A stretch of DNA of 64,000 nucleotides, taken from the NCBI GenBank assembly GCA_038238555.1, contig JBBRXP010000003.1, positions 1 to 64,000 on the forward strand, given 5' to 3'. This DNA is from JANNXQ01 sp038238555 (GTDB taxonomy: Bacteria > Verrucomicrobiota > Verrucomicrobiia > Chthoniobacterales > Chthoniobacteraceae). Below are positions 52,333 to 60,619 of this stretch, piece after piece. The notes beneath the pieces are model-generated. The model was not told the DNA's origin and ran no database searches. It saw only the letters and a program-made list of their open reading frames with translations. A program made the position numbers and the translations under genes. Each line of letters begins with the position of its first letter. The first letter of the stretch is position 1.

Positions 52333-52410
52333 CGTCCGCAAGGGGCGGTCGCTGGTTGGCGAGACCGCCCGCGCTCGGGTTGCGCTCGCAACCACTCGCC
52401 GCGGATCGTT
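52333..52410 (-). repeat. Hairpin repeat family A, copy 2 (inverted)
   Basis: The minus strand reads CGGCGAGTGGTTGCGAGCGC, then AACC and GAGCGCGGGCGGTCTCGCC. It aligns to copy 1 at 33042-33122. The opposite orientation means the two copies form a 19-kb inverted pair around the block from flippase to aminotransferase. It lies in the 224-base gap before the PglF-like gene. Confidence 0.8.
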
Positions 52411-52511
52411 TTTATGGAGAGGACCGACTACCTAGCTGCTAACGGAAAGCGTCTGCCGCCCACGCCCCCCAGACAACTCGCGCCTCGGCGCGATCGAAAG
52501 AAAATCCAGCC

Positions 52512-54482
52512 ATGATGCATCGAATCTATGGGGTTCTCGCGGGCGTGCGCACCGCGCGTTTCACCTTTCTGATCCTGGCTTATGCGGATGCCATGGCATT
52601 CACGCTTTGGTTATCTTACTTGCTGCGGTTCGACTTCGTTATCCCTGGCGAATACTATCAAGTCTTCGGCGTTTGCGTATGGTGGATTATTATTCTCAAG
52701 CTGCTCATGCTTCTGGCATCCGGCCAGTTTCGGGATTCCCTGAGTTACTTTAGCACGCCGGACCTCAGCCGCGTCTTTGCCGTCTGCTTTATCAGCTCCT
52801 CTGCCATTGCGGCTGTCAACTTACTCGGTGGCCTCTCGATGGCTCCGCCTCGCGGCGTGATCCTCACCGACTTTGTCCTTTCCTGTGCGATGTTATGCGG
52901 CGGGCGCATGGCGCTGCGGTTACTCCGGGAGCGTTTTCTTGTTCCCCAGTCGCGGCCGCATCGCGACAGTCGCCGAGTGGGTATTATCGGCGCGGGAGAT
53001 ACTGGCTCGGACTTATGCCTCGAGTTACTCGCCAAGCGCTGGCTCGGTCTGCGGCCCCTCGCTTTCTTTGACGACGTCCGCCCACGCAATACCCGTCTGC
53101 ACGGCATCCGCCTATGGGGCAGGCCCGAGAGCCTGCGCGACCCGGGGACTTGCGCGAAGCTGGACGAGATCATCATCGCCCTGCCCACCGCTCCCGCCGC
53201 CCGGCTCCGGGAGATCGTGCTCATCTTGCAGCAGACCAAGTTGCCATTCCGCATTATCCCTTCGATGACGCAATTGGCGATGGGCACCGTGAGCGTTACC
53301 AATCTGCGCCCCGTGGCCATCGAGGACTTGCTGGGCCGCGATGTCGTGCAAATTGACACGCAAGACATCCGGGAAATGATCGCGGGACGCGTGGTGCTCG
53401 TGACCGGCGCGGGCGGGAGCATCGGGAGCGAATTGTGCCGGCAGATCGCGGCGTTCGCTCCGCGCACCCTGGTCATGGTCGAGCGCTCCGAAGCCGCGCT
53501 CTTTCCCATTGAGCAGGAACTGATCGAACATGGATGGGGCAACATGCTGATTCCATTCGTCGCGGACATTCTCGATACGTCGTGCATGGAGGCGATCTTC
53601 GCGCGTTACCGGCCGTATGCCGTCTTTCATGCCGCAGCCCACAAGCATGTGCCGCTCATGGAAAGCCAGCCGGCGGAAGCCATTCGCAATAACATCCTGG
53701 GCACCGCGCAGATCGCCGAGATAGCTCGCACTTACCAGGTGGACCGCTTTTTACTTATCTCCACCGACAAGGCGATCAATCCAACGAGTGTGATGGGAGC
53801 GACCAAGCGCATGGCGGAGTTACTCGTCCAGGCGATGCAGACACGCGCGGACACCGGAACCAAGTTTATGGCCGTGCGCTTTGGCAATGTGCTGGGTTCC
53901 TCCGGTAGCGTCGTGCCCATCTTTACCAGGCAGATCGCCGCGGGCGGGCCTATCAAAGTAACTCATCCGGATGTTACTCGTTACTTCATGACTATTCCCG
54001 AAGCCGTAAGCCTCGTGTTGCAGAGCGCGTCGCATGGGCAGGGCGGAGATATCTATGTCCTCGATATGGGCGACCCGGTGAAGATTGTCGGTCTTGCGCG
54101 GCAGATGATCGAGCTGAGCGGGCTTACTCCAGATACCGACATCCGCATCGAGTTCACCGGCCTGCGTCCAGGCGAAAAGCTCTTTGAGGAACTCAGTCAC
54201 AGCGCGGAAAATGTGAAGCCCACCAGCCATCCGAAGATACTGCGCTTTATCTGCGAACCTCTGTCGCACGAGGTCGTGAAGCCCATCCTCGAAGGCATGG
54301 CTTCCATCCTTTGCACCGCGCCGCCTCACGAACTCAAGCTTCTGCTGAAGAAGGTGATTCCCGAATACACTCCGCAGATGCAGGAAGACAGGAAGCAAGA
54401 GGGTGTCGAAGAGATAGCCCAGGCGGAGGGCAGTACGGCGGTGTTCTTGCCGGAGTCCACGGTGCCGATCGGTTCCGTTTAA
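52512..54482 (+). CDS. UDP-sugar 4,6-dehydratase membrane enzyme (PglF/WbpM/CapD family)
   Basis: The 656-residue enzyme has four transmembrane helices in residues 15-135, a first NAD-type Rossmann site VGIIGAGDTGSD near 155, and the catalytic short-chain domain VLVTGAGGSIGSELCR near 295. The active motif STDKAINPTSVMGATKR near 416-432 has Met where most SDR enzymes have Tyr, as in PglF and WbpM. It converts UDP-GlcNAc to the 4-keto-6-deoxy sugar, the substrate of the aminotransferase. It ends the locus. The 224-base gap before it holds repeat copy 2. Confidence 0.88.
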   Translation: MMHRIYGVLAGVRTARFTFLILAYADAMAFTLWLSYLLRFDFVIPGEYYQVFGVCVWWIIILKLLMLLASGQFRDSLSYFSTPDLSRVFAVCFISSSAIAAVNLLGGLSMAPPRGVILTDFVLSCAMLCGGRMALRLLRERFLVPQSRPHRDSRRVGIIGAGDTGSDLCLELLAKRWLGLRPLAFFDDVRPRNTRLHGIRLWGRPESLRDPGTCAKLDEIIIALPTAPAARLREIVLILQQTKLPFRIIPSMTQLAMGTVSVTNLRPVAIEDLLGRDVVQIDTQDIREMIAGRVVLVTGAGGSIGSELCRQIAAFAPRTLVMVERSEAALFPIEQELIEHGWGNMLIPFVADILDTSCMEAIFARYRPYAVFHAAAHKHVPLMESQPAEAIRNNILGTAQIAEIARTYQVDRFLLISTDKAINPTSVMGATKRMAELLVQAMQTRADTGTKFMAVRFGNVLGSSGSVVPIFTRQIAAGGPIKVTHPDVTRYFMTIPEAVSLVLQSASHGQGGDIYVLDMGDPVKIVGLARQMIELSGLTPDTDIRIEFTGLRPGEKLFEELSHSAENVKPTSHPKILRFICEPLSHEVVKPILEGMASILCTAPPHELKLLLKKVIPEYTPQMQEDRKQEGVEEIAQAEGSTAVFLPESTVPIGSV

Positions 54483-54580
54483 GTGTCAGTTGGCGGTAAG
54501 CGCGCCTTGGGATTTGAAGGCGCGGTGTCGGAACGAAAAAGCGCAGCGGCACTCGCCGCACGCTCATACCATCTCGCAGA

Positions 54581-54600
54581 GCGCGACATTTCTGCCGCGC
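54581..54600. repeat. Hairpin GCGCGACATTTCTGCCGCGC
   Basis: A short inverted repeat with five-base GCGCG/CGCGC arms around CGACATTTCTGCCG. It is in non-coding DNA after the exopolysaccharide locus. Its repetition elsewhere in the genome is expected but not testable here. Confidence 0.5.
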
Positions 54601-54689
54601 TTCCTCCGATCGCGCGCGGCGCTACATTCAAGGCATCCGGATCTCGCACCGCTTGTCAATGAATGGCGCGCCCTCGGCGCAGGGGGACG

Positions 54690-54711
54690 ACGGCGACAGG
54701 AGTGTCGCCGT
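54690..54711. repeat. Perfect 9-bp hairpin
   Basis: ACGGCGACA and TGTCGCCGT form a perfect stem around GGAG. It resembles REP-type hairpins of GC-rich bacteria. A terminator function for the PglF-like gene is possible, but the following TCCTTG is not a T run. Confidence 0.5.
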
Positions 54712-55032
54712 TCCTTGATCAGGCCCTTCCCAACTGCGGTCTCTTTGTTAGTTGGGAGATGGTATCGGAGGGGTCGTCAAGCATCCGCTCCGGCAACACC
54801 ATTGATGATGGTATTATAACGGAAGAACATCCGCGGCTGGCCGGCGATAGTAACCGGCGCACGAGGGCAGAATAAGTGATCGTCGTCATGAGCAGTTCGC
54901 AGGGCACAGAGGGCAAGTGCGCGCGTGCAATGCGTTTTCCACCGCTACAGAAACTTCTCGTGGCGCCGCCGGTCTCCTCTTACACACGTTGCACGTTCTC
55001 CGCAGAGCCCACCCACAGAATACACCAGCACC

Positions 55033-56433
55033 ATGAAACGAATTGGCATCCTTACCGCGGGCGGCGATACGCCGGCTCTGAACGCCACGATTCAGGGCGC
55101 GCTTGTTCGCGCCAATCAACTCAGGATCGAAGTCATCGGACTTATCAAGGGTTTTAACAGCCTCTTTAATCCGCGCGTTCCTCACGTGCATCTCAATCCG
55201 CTTTATCAGGAAATACCCGAGATCGATCCGACCATGGGCGGTACGCTGATCGGCTCTTCGCGGGACTTTGTGGATCCGGAGAAAAAAGACGAGCTCGATC
55301 TCGTCGTCTCGCGCCTGAAAAGGCTCGGCGTCGAGGGGCTCATCTGTGTGGGAGGCGATGGCACGCTCAATGGGCTCCTGCCACTGGCGGAGCGGCTGCC
55401 CACGGTGCTCGCGCCGAAGACCATCGACAACGATCTCGGGCTCAACTACGCCAGCGAGCCCGATGAATGGGCGCGCGTGGCCGATCCGCTCGCGCGCGGC
55501 GGCTTTGAGTACCGGCGCACGGAATCGCAGGCGGTTTTCGATCTCGACCACATGGTCAATTACATCACGCCGGGTTATGCCACCGCGGTGTTTGTCTCGG
55601 CCAGCGGCGTGGAGCGCATTCGCACCACGGCGGAGAGCCACCGGCGCATCGCCATCATCGAAGTCATGGGTCGGCACTCGGGATACATCGCGCTGGGTTC
55701 GGCTTATGGGCGGCCTGACATTGTGCTGGTGCCCGAGGCGCCGATCGATCTCGAACATCTGGCGGAACGGGTAAGGCGGATCTATGACCTTCAAAAAAAT
55801 GTCGTTATTGTGTGCGGTGAAGGGATCGTGGATGAACAAGGGAACGAGTTTGGCGCGGAAAGTAAGTCCACCGATCCGGCGGGTAACATCGCGCTAAGCG
55901 GCGCCGCGGATGCCTTGCGCACCAAGCTTATCCAAATGCTGGGCGATCGTTACTTTCAACTTTATCGCCGCGGCGAATCGGCGCGCGAAGCTATCTTTAC
56001 TCGCAAGGTGGGGCATACCCAGCGCGGCGGGCGGCCTATTCTTTTCGATCGGTTTTATGCCGCGCAACTCGGGGCCAAGGCCGTTGAGTTACTCTACGAG
56101 GGCCGCAATAACTCCGTGGCCATCCTCCAATACGACGAATCGAAAGGTTTCCATGTGGAAGGTTACGACGCGAACCGCTTCCGGGATCGCTGGGGACTTA
56201 TCCACGCGCGGCAGATGCATCCCGCCTTTTACGACTCGAAGCTGATGAAGCCCTCGCGCATGGGTATCGACTATCTCCTGCCGATCTTTACCAACGCCAT
56301 CGGCGAAGATGACATGGAGCACACGCGCCAGACGTTATTCGCCGCCAACAATCTTTCGCAGCCGTATCACTCCATCAATACCGACATCAACAAACGCATC
56401 CGCTTTCTTCCAACCGAAGAGCCGGGCGCTTAA
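55033..56433 (+). CDS. 6-phosphofructokinase with Gly/Lys specificity pair
   Basis: The 466-residue enzyme makes fructose 1,6-bisphosphate in glycolysis. It begins MKRIGILTAGGDTPALNATI. The phosphoryl-donor motif is GGDGT near 106-110 and the next motif is PKTIDND near 128-134. Gly in GGDGT favours ATP, as in E. coli PfkA, while Lys in PKTIDND is the residue of PPi-dependent enzymes. That combination is found in the long ATP-using enzymes of plants and trypanosomes, from memory. IEVMGRHSGYIA fits the fructose 6-phosphate site. The ATG at 55033 follows 550 non-coding bases. The donor should be tested. Confidence 0.88.
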   Translation: MKRIGILTAGGDTPALNATIQGALVRANQLRIEVIGLIKGFNSLFNPRVPHVHLNPLYQEIPEIDPTMGGTLIGSSRDFVDPEKKDELDLVVSRLKRLGVEGLICVGGDGTLNGLLPLAERLPTVLAPKTIDNDLGLNYASEPDEWARVADPLARGGFEYRRTESQAVFDLDHMVNYITPGYATAVFVSASGVERIRTTAESHRRIAIIEVMGRHSGYIALGSAYGRPDIVLVPEAPIDLEHLAERVRRIYDLQKNVVIVCGEGIVDEQGNEFGAESKSTDPAGNIALSGAADALRTKLIQMLGDRYFQLYRRGESAREAIFTRKVGHTQRGGRPILFDRFYAAQLGAKAVELLYEGRNNSVAILQYDESKGFHVEGYDANRFRDRWGLIHARQMHPAFYDSKLMKPSRMGIDYLLPIFTNAIGEDDMEHTRQTLFAANNLSQPYHSINTDINKRIRFLPTEEPGA

Positions 56434-56441
56434 GATCCCAA

Positions 56442-56457
56442 GGAGAGGCGCCTCTCC
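56442..56457. terminator. Hairpin between convergent genes
   Basis: A perfect 16-base palindrome GGAGAGGCGCCTCTCC sits nine bases after the phosphofructokinase stop, flanked by CCCAA and CAGGGGG that extend the stem. There is no T run, so it is a candidate for a bidirectional terminator by structure and position only. Confidence 0.45.
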
Positions 56458-56547
56458 CAGGGGGCTCAACTTTCGGCTCGGAGCAAGTCAGGAGCCTCTT
56501 AGTCTCCGACGTGACGGCGATAGGATGGCTGCGATCTCTTTGCCGAC

Positions 56548-57435
56548 CTAGAACTGCACCGTCAACCCGAGCGACGTGCCGAAGCTCTGGTAGCTGGCGA
56601 GATTCTGCGAGGAATCGCTGTCCACAAAATTCGTGGTGACACTGCCAAACCAGTGCGGGCGGAATTGGTAGATGAGATTGCCGCCGAGCACGTGGCGCGA
56701 ATCGGTGCGGTCGATGTCGAACTGACTATACTGCCACGCGTAGTAGAGCTGCCCGGTGAGCTGCGGCGTGAAGGCGTGCGCGAGGCCCAGGACGATGCTG
56801 TGCTGCCGGCGATCGTCGATGCCCGGATCGGCCAGGAACTCGGTGAAGCTGTAGCCGACGTATGCGAGCGAGCGGCCGGCATTAAAGGCGTAGCCCCAGT
56901 CGGTTCCCACGAGAAGGCCGAGCGCCTGGGTGATGCGATCCCCGGTGTCGTAGCTCAAGTAGCGATACGGCTCCGCGCTCAGGTAGATGCGCGGGAGCTT
57001 CGGAGCGGGCCGGTAGTCGAAGGTGGCCACGGCGCTGTAGCCGTAGAAGCTTCGCTCTTCAAAGCGCGCATACACCGCCGATTCGATCCTGCCCGAGAGA
57101 TCGAAATGAAAATACTTCCCGATCTCCGTGTTGTAGCCGACCTCGAAGGTTGGCAGGAAAATGAAATCGCCGCTGCTGTGATTGCCGCTGAGCTTCGCGT
57201 TGGTGGTGAATTGCTCGCGCGCGGTGAGGTTTACTCGGAACTTCGAGCGGGCAAATGCGCCGCCTTTGCCGTCGATCTCGCCGATGTCTTCGATCTCCTC
57301 GGCGCTCTGCCGCGTGGGGCGCGAGGAGGAGTGATAGGAATACGTCTTGCCATCCTGGGCGCGGAGTGGAGCGGTGAGCGCGGCGAGCAGCATCACGCTC
57401 CAAATTTTAGCCCGCTTATGTTGTCGCCCATTCAT
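56548..57435 (-). CDS. Outer-membrane beta-barrel protein paired with FecR
   Basis: About 295 residues from the ATG at 57435. A signal peptide (KIWSVMLLAALTAPLRAQ) is followed by a charged linker (SAEEIEDIGEIDGKGG) and twelve or so alternating strands. The end is SLGLTVQF, with the C-terminal Phe typical of outer-membrane barrels. Aromatic girdles such as YRYLSYDTGDRI are visible. Its ATG overlaps the end of the FecR gene, so the two are co-translated. It may be a porin or sensor barrel of a FecR-linked signalling system; the partner sigma factor is not in the window. Confidence 0.75.
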   Translation of the reverse strand: MNGRQHKRAKIWSVMLLAALTAPLRAQDGKTYSYHSSSRPTRQSAEEIEDIGEIDGKGGAFARSKFRVNLTAREQFTTNAKLSGNHSSGDFIFLPTFEVGYNTEIGKYFHFDLSGRIESAVYARFEERSFYGYSAVATFDYRPAPKLPRIYLSAEPYRYLSYDTGDRITQALGLLVGTDWGYAFNAGRSLAYVGYSFTEFLADPGIDDRRQHSIVLGLAHAFTPQLTGQLYYAWQYSQFDIDRTDSRHVLGGNLIYQFRPHWFGSVTTNFVDSDSSQNLASYQSFGTSLGLTVQF

Positions 57436-57436
57436 C

Positions 57437-58288
57437 TTAGTAAGGCGGCCGTCCACCCGATGGCGGCGGCGGCATGTTTTGCGGTGGCGGAACGAAGATC
57501 GTGCGGCCGCGATGATCCATCGGCGGCGGCGGCTCTGGCTGGGGATTGAAGAGGTTCAAACCATTCGGCTGATTCTGCGTGCGTTCCAGGGAATCGAAGA
57601 GCGAGAGGTCCGGCTTGCCAGGAGCGTCTGGCCGCGAGAATTTTTCATCGAGCCCAGGCAGCGGGCCATTGAAGCTCACGAGCTTCCCGTCGAGCGCCTT
57701 GGTGGGATCGAAGAAGTCGATGGTGATGGTGCCGTCGCCATTGAAGCGCGCAAACTGGCCGGCAGCGACGATGCGGCCCGATGGGACCAGCCGGATCACG
57801 CCTTCGAGCACTGCAATGTAGTTGGGCGAGACCTTGGCGATGGTGCCGGTGATGGCGGCGGTGAGCGAGGGCGTCTTCACCGAGGCGCCTCCCGAGCTCT
57901 TCGGCACGTAAAAAATGAAGGTGCCCTTGGTGAGCGAAAGCGTGCGTGTGATGGCGTCGAAGGAGAAAATTGTGTTCTGCCCGATTCGCACGAGCGAGCC
58001 GTCCTCGTATTTGAGCTCCGCGCGCGAGTCGCTCTCGCTCTGTAGGAAATTGCTCGCCTTCACCACATCCTCCGCCGTCGCGGGGCGCAGAGCGCTGCGA
58101 TCGCCTTTGACCTCGCCGTAGCTCACCTTGTTTTCGACGCGCGTGACCGTCGCCTGGCGGAAGGGGATGGCCGCGCGCGCCGTTGCCGCCAAGGCCAGCA
58201 CGCTTGTCGCCAGCAGGGAAAAAAGGGGGTGTCCTTTGCGAAGCACGCGCGGACTTTTGGGATTGGCGGAAACTCCGTCAAGAATCAT
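57437..58288 (-). CDS. FecR-domain protein, periplasmic
   Basis: The 283-residue protein starts at the ATG at 58288, with a signal peptide ending near TARA. The middle is FecR-like: VEVKVSY-type strands, SRAELKYEDGSLVRIGQNTI, LTKGTFIFYVPKSSGG and VKTPSLTAAITGTIAKV. These are the beta helices that read polymer or peptidoglycan and control export of signals. The C-terminal 60 residues are Pro-rich (QPEPPPPMDHRGR, VPPPQNMPPPP), as in FecR/barrel pairs of this phylum. It overlaps the barrel gene by two bases on the far side. Confidence 0.8.
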   Translation of the reverse strand: MILDGVSANPKSPRVLRKGHPLFSLLATSVLALAATARAAIPFRQATVTRVENKVSYGEVKGDRSALRPATAEDVVKASNFLQSESDSRAELKYEDGSLVRIGQNTIFSFDAITRTLSLTKGTFIFYVPKSSGGASVKTPSLTAAITGTIAKVSPNYIAVLEGVIRLVPSGRIVAAGQFARFNGDGTITIDFFDPTKALDGKLVSFNGPLPGLDEKFSRPDAPGKPDLSLFDSLERTQNQPNGLNLFNPQPEPPPPMDHRGRTIFVPPPQNMPPPPSGGRPPY

Positions 58289-58386
58289 TTGCGCACCCAA
58301 CCGCCGCCGGGGATGGGCGCAAAAAGCGGGCAGAAAAGCAAACAGGAGGACGAGATGTTTCTTGAAGGTTCCAGGCGACTCACCGC

Positions 58387-60522
58387 TTACCCGCCCGGCT
58401 CATCGATCGCGGTCATCATCTTGCGGAAGCCCATCGTGTCGCCGACGACCAGCAAGTTGAGCACGGCTTTCGTTTCGCTGAAAACGGCGTGTGAAGCTTT
58501 GGTCTTGATGCCGGCGATCTCGGCGGTGGCCTCGGGGCCGTGGAATGTGATGCGCAGCGGATACCACTCGCCGGTTTCGAGCTGGAGCGTCTTGCGAGCG
58601 AGCGGTTCGACCTTGTCGGCAGCTTCCCCTTGCGAAGGGTTCCTGGTGATGGCGACATAGCTGCGGGAGACTTCGACGCGGAAGCTGTGTTTGCGTTGCG
58701 CGGTCTCGACGCGCAGGGAGCAGCGCTTCGCGCCGCGGAAGCAGAGTTCGCATTGAAGCACGGCGTCGTTCACGGCAAACGGGACGCGCAAGATGGCGCC
58801 TTGCTCATCGCCCTTTTTCTGCGCGCCCCACAGCGCTCCGTCCTTCGCGGTCCAGTCGCCACGCGTCGCGGCCCAGGGCTTGGCCGGAAGATGATCGAGC
58901 GGTTCGTTGAGCACGATCTTTCCCTCGAGCGGCGGCAGCGGCGCGATTGCGCTCTTGCGTTTGTCCACAGCCGGCGGCAGCTCGCGGCTGAAGCCGCCGT
59001 CGCGGTAGCGGATGAGCAAAGCGCGGAGTTCTTTCACCACTTCCGGATGCTCTGCGCTCACATCCCTGGTCTCCGCGGGATCGTCCTGCGTGTTGTAAAG
59101 CTGCTCGTGATATTCGTCCGCGTGAGCCTTGCGCGCTCCGGCTTTGATCTCGTCCACGGGCACGCCTTCGATCCATTTCCACGGACCTTTGCGGATCGCA
59201 AAAACGCCGTCGGAACTGTGCACGATCATGTCGGGCCGCACGGGTGCCGTGGTCTCATCGAGGATCGCGGGCAGAATATTGTAGCTGTCTTCGCCGGCCT
59301 TTGCCGCGGCCGGAAGCTTGTCGCCCACGATGGCCGCCGTGGTGGCGAGCAGGTCCGCGAGACTCACCATCTCCGTGCATACCGTCCCCGCCGGCGCGTG
59401 CCCCGGCCAGCGCACGATGAAGGGCACCTTGAAGCCGCCTTCCCACACGTGATGCTTGCCGCCACGCAGCGGGCCATTCACGGCGAGCCCCGCGTTCAGC
59501 GCGAGCGTCTGCGGAGTGTCCTTGCGCCCCGGCTCTTTCACGCCGCCGTTGTCGCTGGAGAAAATGACGAGCGTGTCTTTGGCCACACCCTTTCTGTCGA
59601 GCTCATCGAGGATGCGCCCCACGCTGCGATCGAGCTCCGCGATCCAATCGCCGTAAAGACCGGCGGCGCTCTTGCCCGCGAGCTCCTTGTCCGGCGTCAC
59701 GGGATTATGCACCGCCACGGGGGTGAAATAGAGGAAGAAAGGCGTGCCGGTTTTCTGCTGCTCGATCCAGTGCACGGCTTTGTCGGTGAGCGTCGGCATC
59801 ACGCGCTCGTTCACGCGGCGCGGCGCATCGAGGGTGATGGGGACGCTCTTTTTATTTTCCATGTCGTCCCCGGTGTAGGTCGCCTTGAAATTGTCGTCGT
59901 CCGGCACGGGCCCCGGCAGCTTCATGCCCGCGGGAATTTTTCCACTGCGCAGTCCATACACAAATCGATTCTCGACATAGATGCCGGTCACGTCGCCGTG
60001 ATTGCCCGGCACGCCGAAATGGTAATCGAAGCCGATGTCGAGCGGCCCCGGTGAAAGCTCCGCGGTGAAATCCGCGCGCCACTTTGGCGAATCATCCGCG
60101 GTGCCGTAGCCGAGGTGCCATTTGCCGATCGCCGCCGTCGTGTAGCCGTGCTTTTTCAAAAGCGAGGCCATGTTCAGCCGCGTGGGCTCGATGTGCAGCG
60201 GCGCGAAGGTGCTGAGCACTTCATGCTTCAACGGAGTGCGCCAGCAGTAACGCCCCGTGAGCACCGAGTAGCGTGTGGGCGAGCACACGGAGGAGGTGGT
60301 GTTTGCATCCGTAAAGCGCCGACCCTCGCGCGCGAGGCGATCGATGTTCGGCGTCTTCACCAGCTTCCCGTCTGCGCCGTAGCAGCCGGCGCTGCCGTAA
60401 CCGTAGTCGTCGGAGAGGATGATGACGATGTTCGGCTTGCCGGCAGACGCGGCGAAACCCGGGGGGCCGCAAACCAAACAAGAAAATGCCAGGAGGATGC
60501 GGGCAAGCAGAAGTGATTTCAT
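58387..60522 (-). CDS. Secreted sulfatase with C-terminal DUF1080-like domain
   Basis: About 711 residues from the ATG at 60522. A signal peptide precedes NIVIILSDDYGYGSAGCYGA (metal Asp pair) and SSVCSPTRYSVLTGR, where Cys near 80 is the residue matured to formylglycine (C-x-P-x-R). KWHLGYG and VIFSSDNGGVKEPG complete the arylsulfatase A core to about residue 510. The last 190 residues (IVLNEPLDHLPAKPW, GDWTAKDGALWGAQ) resemble a DUF1080/3-keto-glucoside hydrolase domain that binds carbohydrate. It is exported and likely removes sulfate from a polysaccharide. It is followed on the same strand by a NosR-like gene upstream. Confidence 0.9.
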   Translation of the reverse strand: MKSLLLARILLAFSCLVCGPPGFAASAGKPNIVIILSDDYGYGSAGCYGADGKLVKTPNIDRLAREGRRFTDANTTSSVCSPTRYSVLTGRYCWRTPLKHEVLSTFAPLHIEPTRLNMASLLKKHGYTTAAIGKWHLGYGTADDSPKWRADFTAELSPGPLDIGFDYHFGVPGNHGDVTGIYVENRFVYGLRSGKIPAGMKLPGPVPDDDNFKATYTGDDMENKKSVPITLDAPRRVNERVMPTLTDKAVHWIEQQKTGTPFFLYFTPVAVHNPVTPDKELAGKSAAGLYGDWIAELDRSVGRILDELDRKGVAKDTLVIFSSDNGGVKEPGRKDTPQTLALNAGLAVNGPLRGGKHHVWEGGFKVPFIVRWPGHAPAGTVCTEMVSLADLLATTAAIVGDKLPAAAKAGEDSYNILPAILDETTAPVRPDMIVHSSDGVFAIRKGPWKWIEGVPVDEIKAGARKAHADEYHEQLYNTQDDPAETRDVSAEHPEVVKELRALLIRYRDGGFSRELPPAVDKRKSAIAPLPPLEGKIVLNEPLDHLPAKPWAATRGDWTAKDGALWGAQKKGDEQGAILRVPFAVNDAVLQCELCFRGAKRCSLRVETAQRKHSFRVEVSRSYVAITRNPSQGEAADKVEPLARKTLQLETGEWYPLRITFHGPEATAEIAGIKTKASHAVFSETKAVLNLLVVGDTMGFRKMMTAIDEPGG

Positions 60523-60619
60523 GGGAAGAAGCATAGAGCGGAGATATTGGGGTCACGCCACTTTGAAACGACGCGCGGAGGCGAAATTTTTTCCGGATCT
60601 ACTTCTGCCGCCGCTGCGC

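Larger units (their letters stand above)
54483..55032. other. 550-base non-coding stretch with two hairpin repeats
   Basis: Two hairpins stand out. One is GCGCGACATTTCTGCCGCGC (54581-54600). The other is ACGGCGACA-GGAG-TGTCGCCGT (54690-54711), a perfect nine-base stem. Neither has a T run; they look like REP-type repeats. A small inverted repeat ACCAT-TGATG-ATGGT follows at about 54808-54822. No convincing gene is present. The leader of the phosphofructokinase gene is within the last 150 bases. Confidence 0.6.

Noticed and set aside
33042..52410. Transposon-like inverted terminal repeats with a transposase
   Set aside because: The inverted copies bracket biosynthesis genes, but no transposase and no target duplication was seen; treated as REP-type repeats.
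58540..60054. Plus-strand frame of about 500 codons opposite the sulfatase
   Set aside because: The sulfatase has the C-x-P-x-R motif and signal peptide; the plus frame has none and is antisense.
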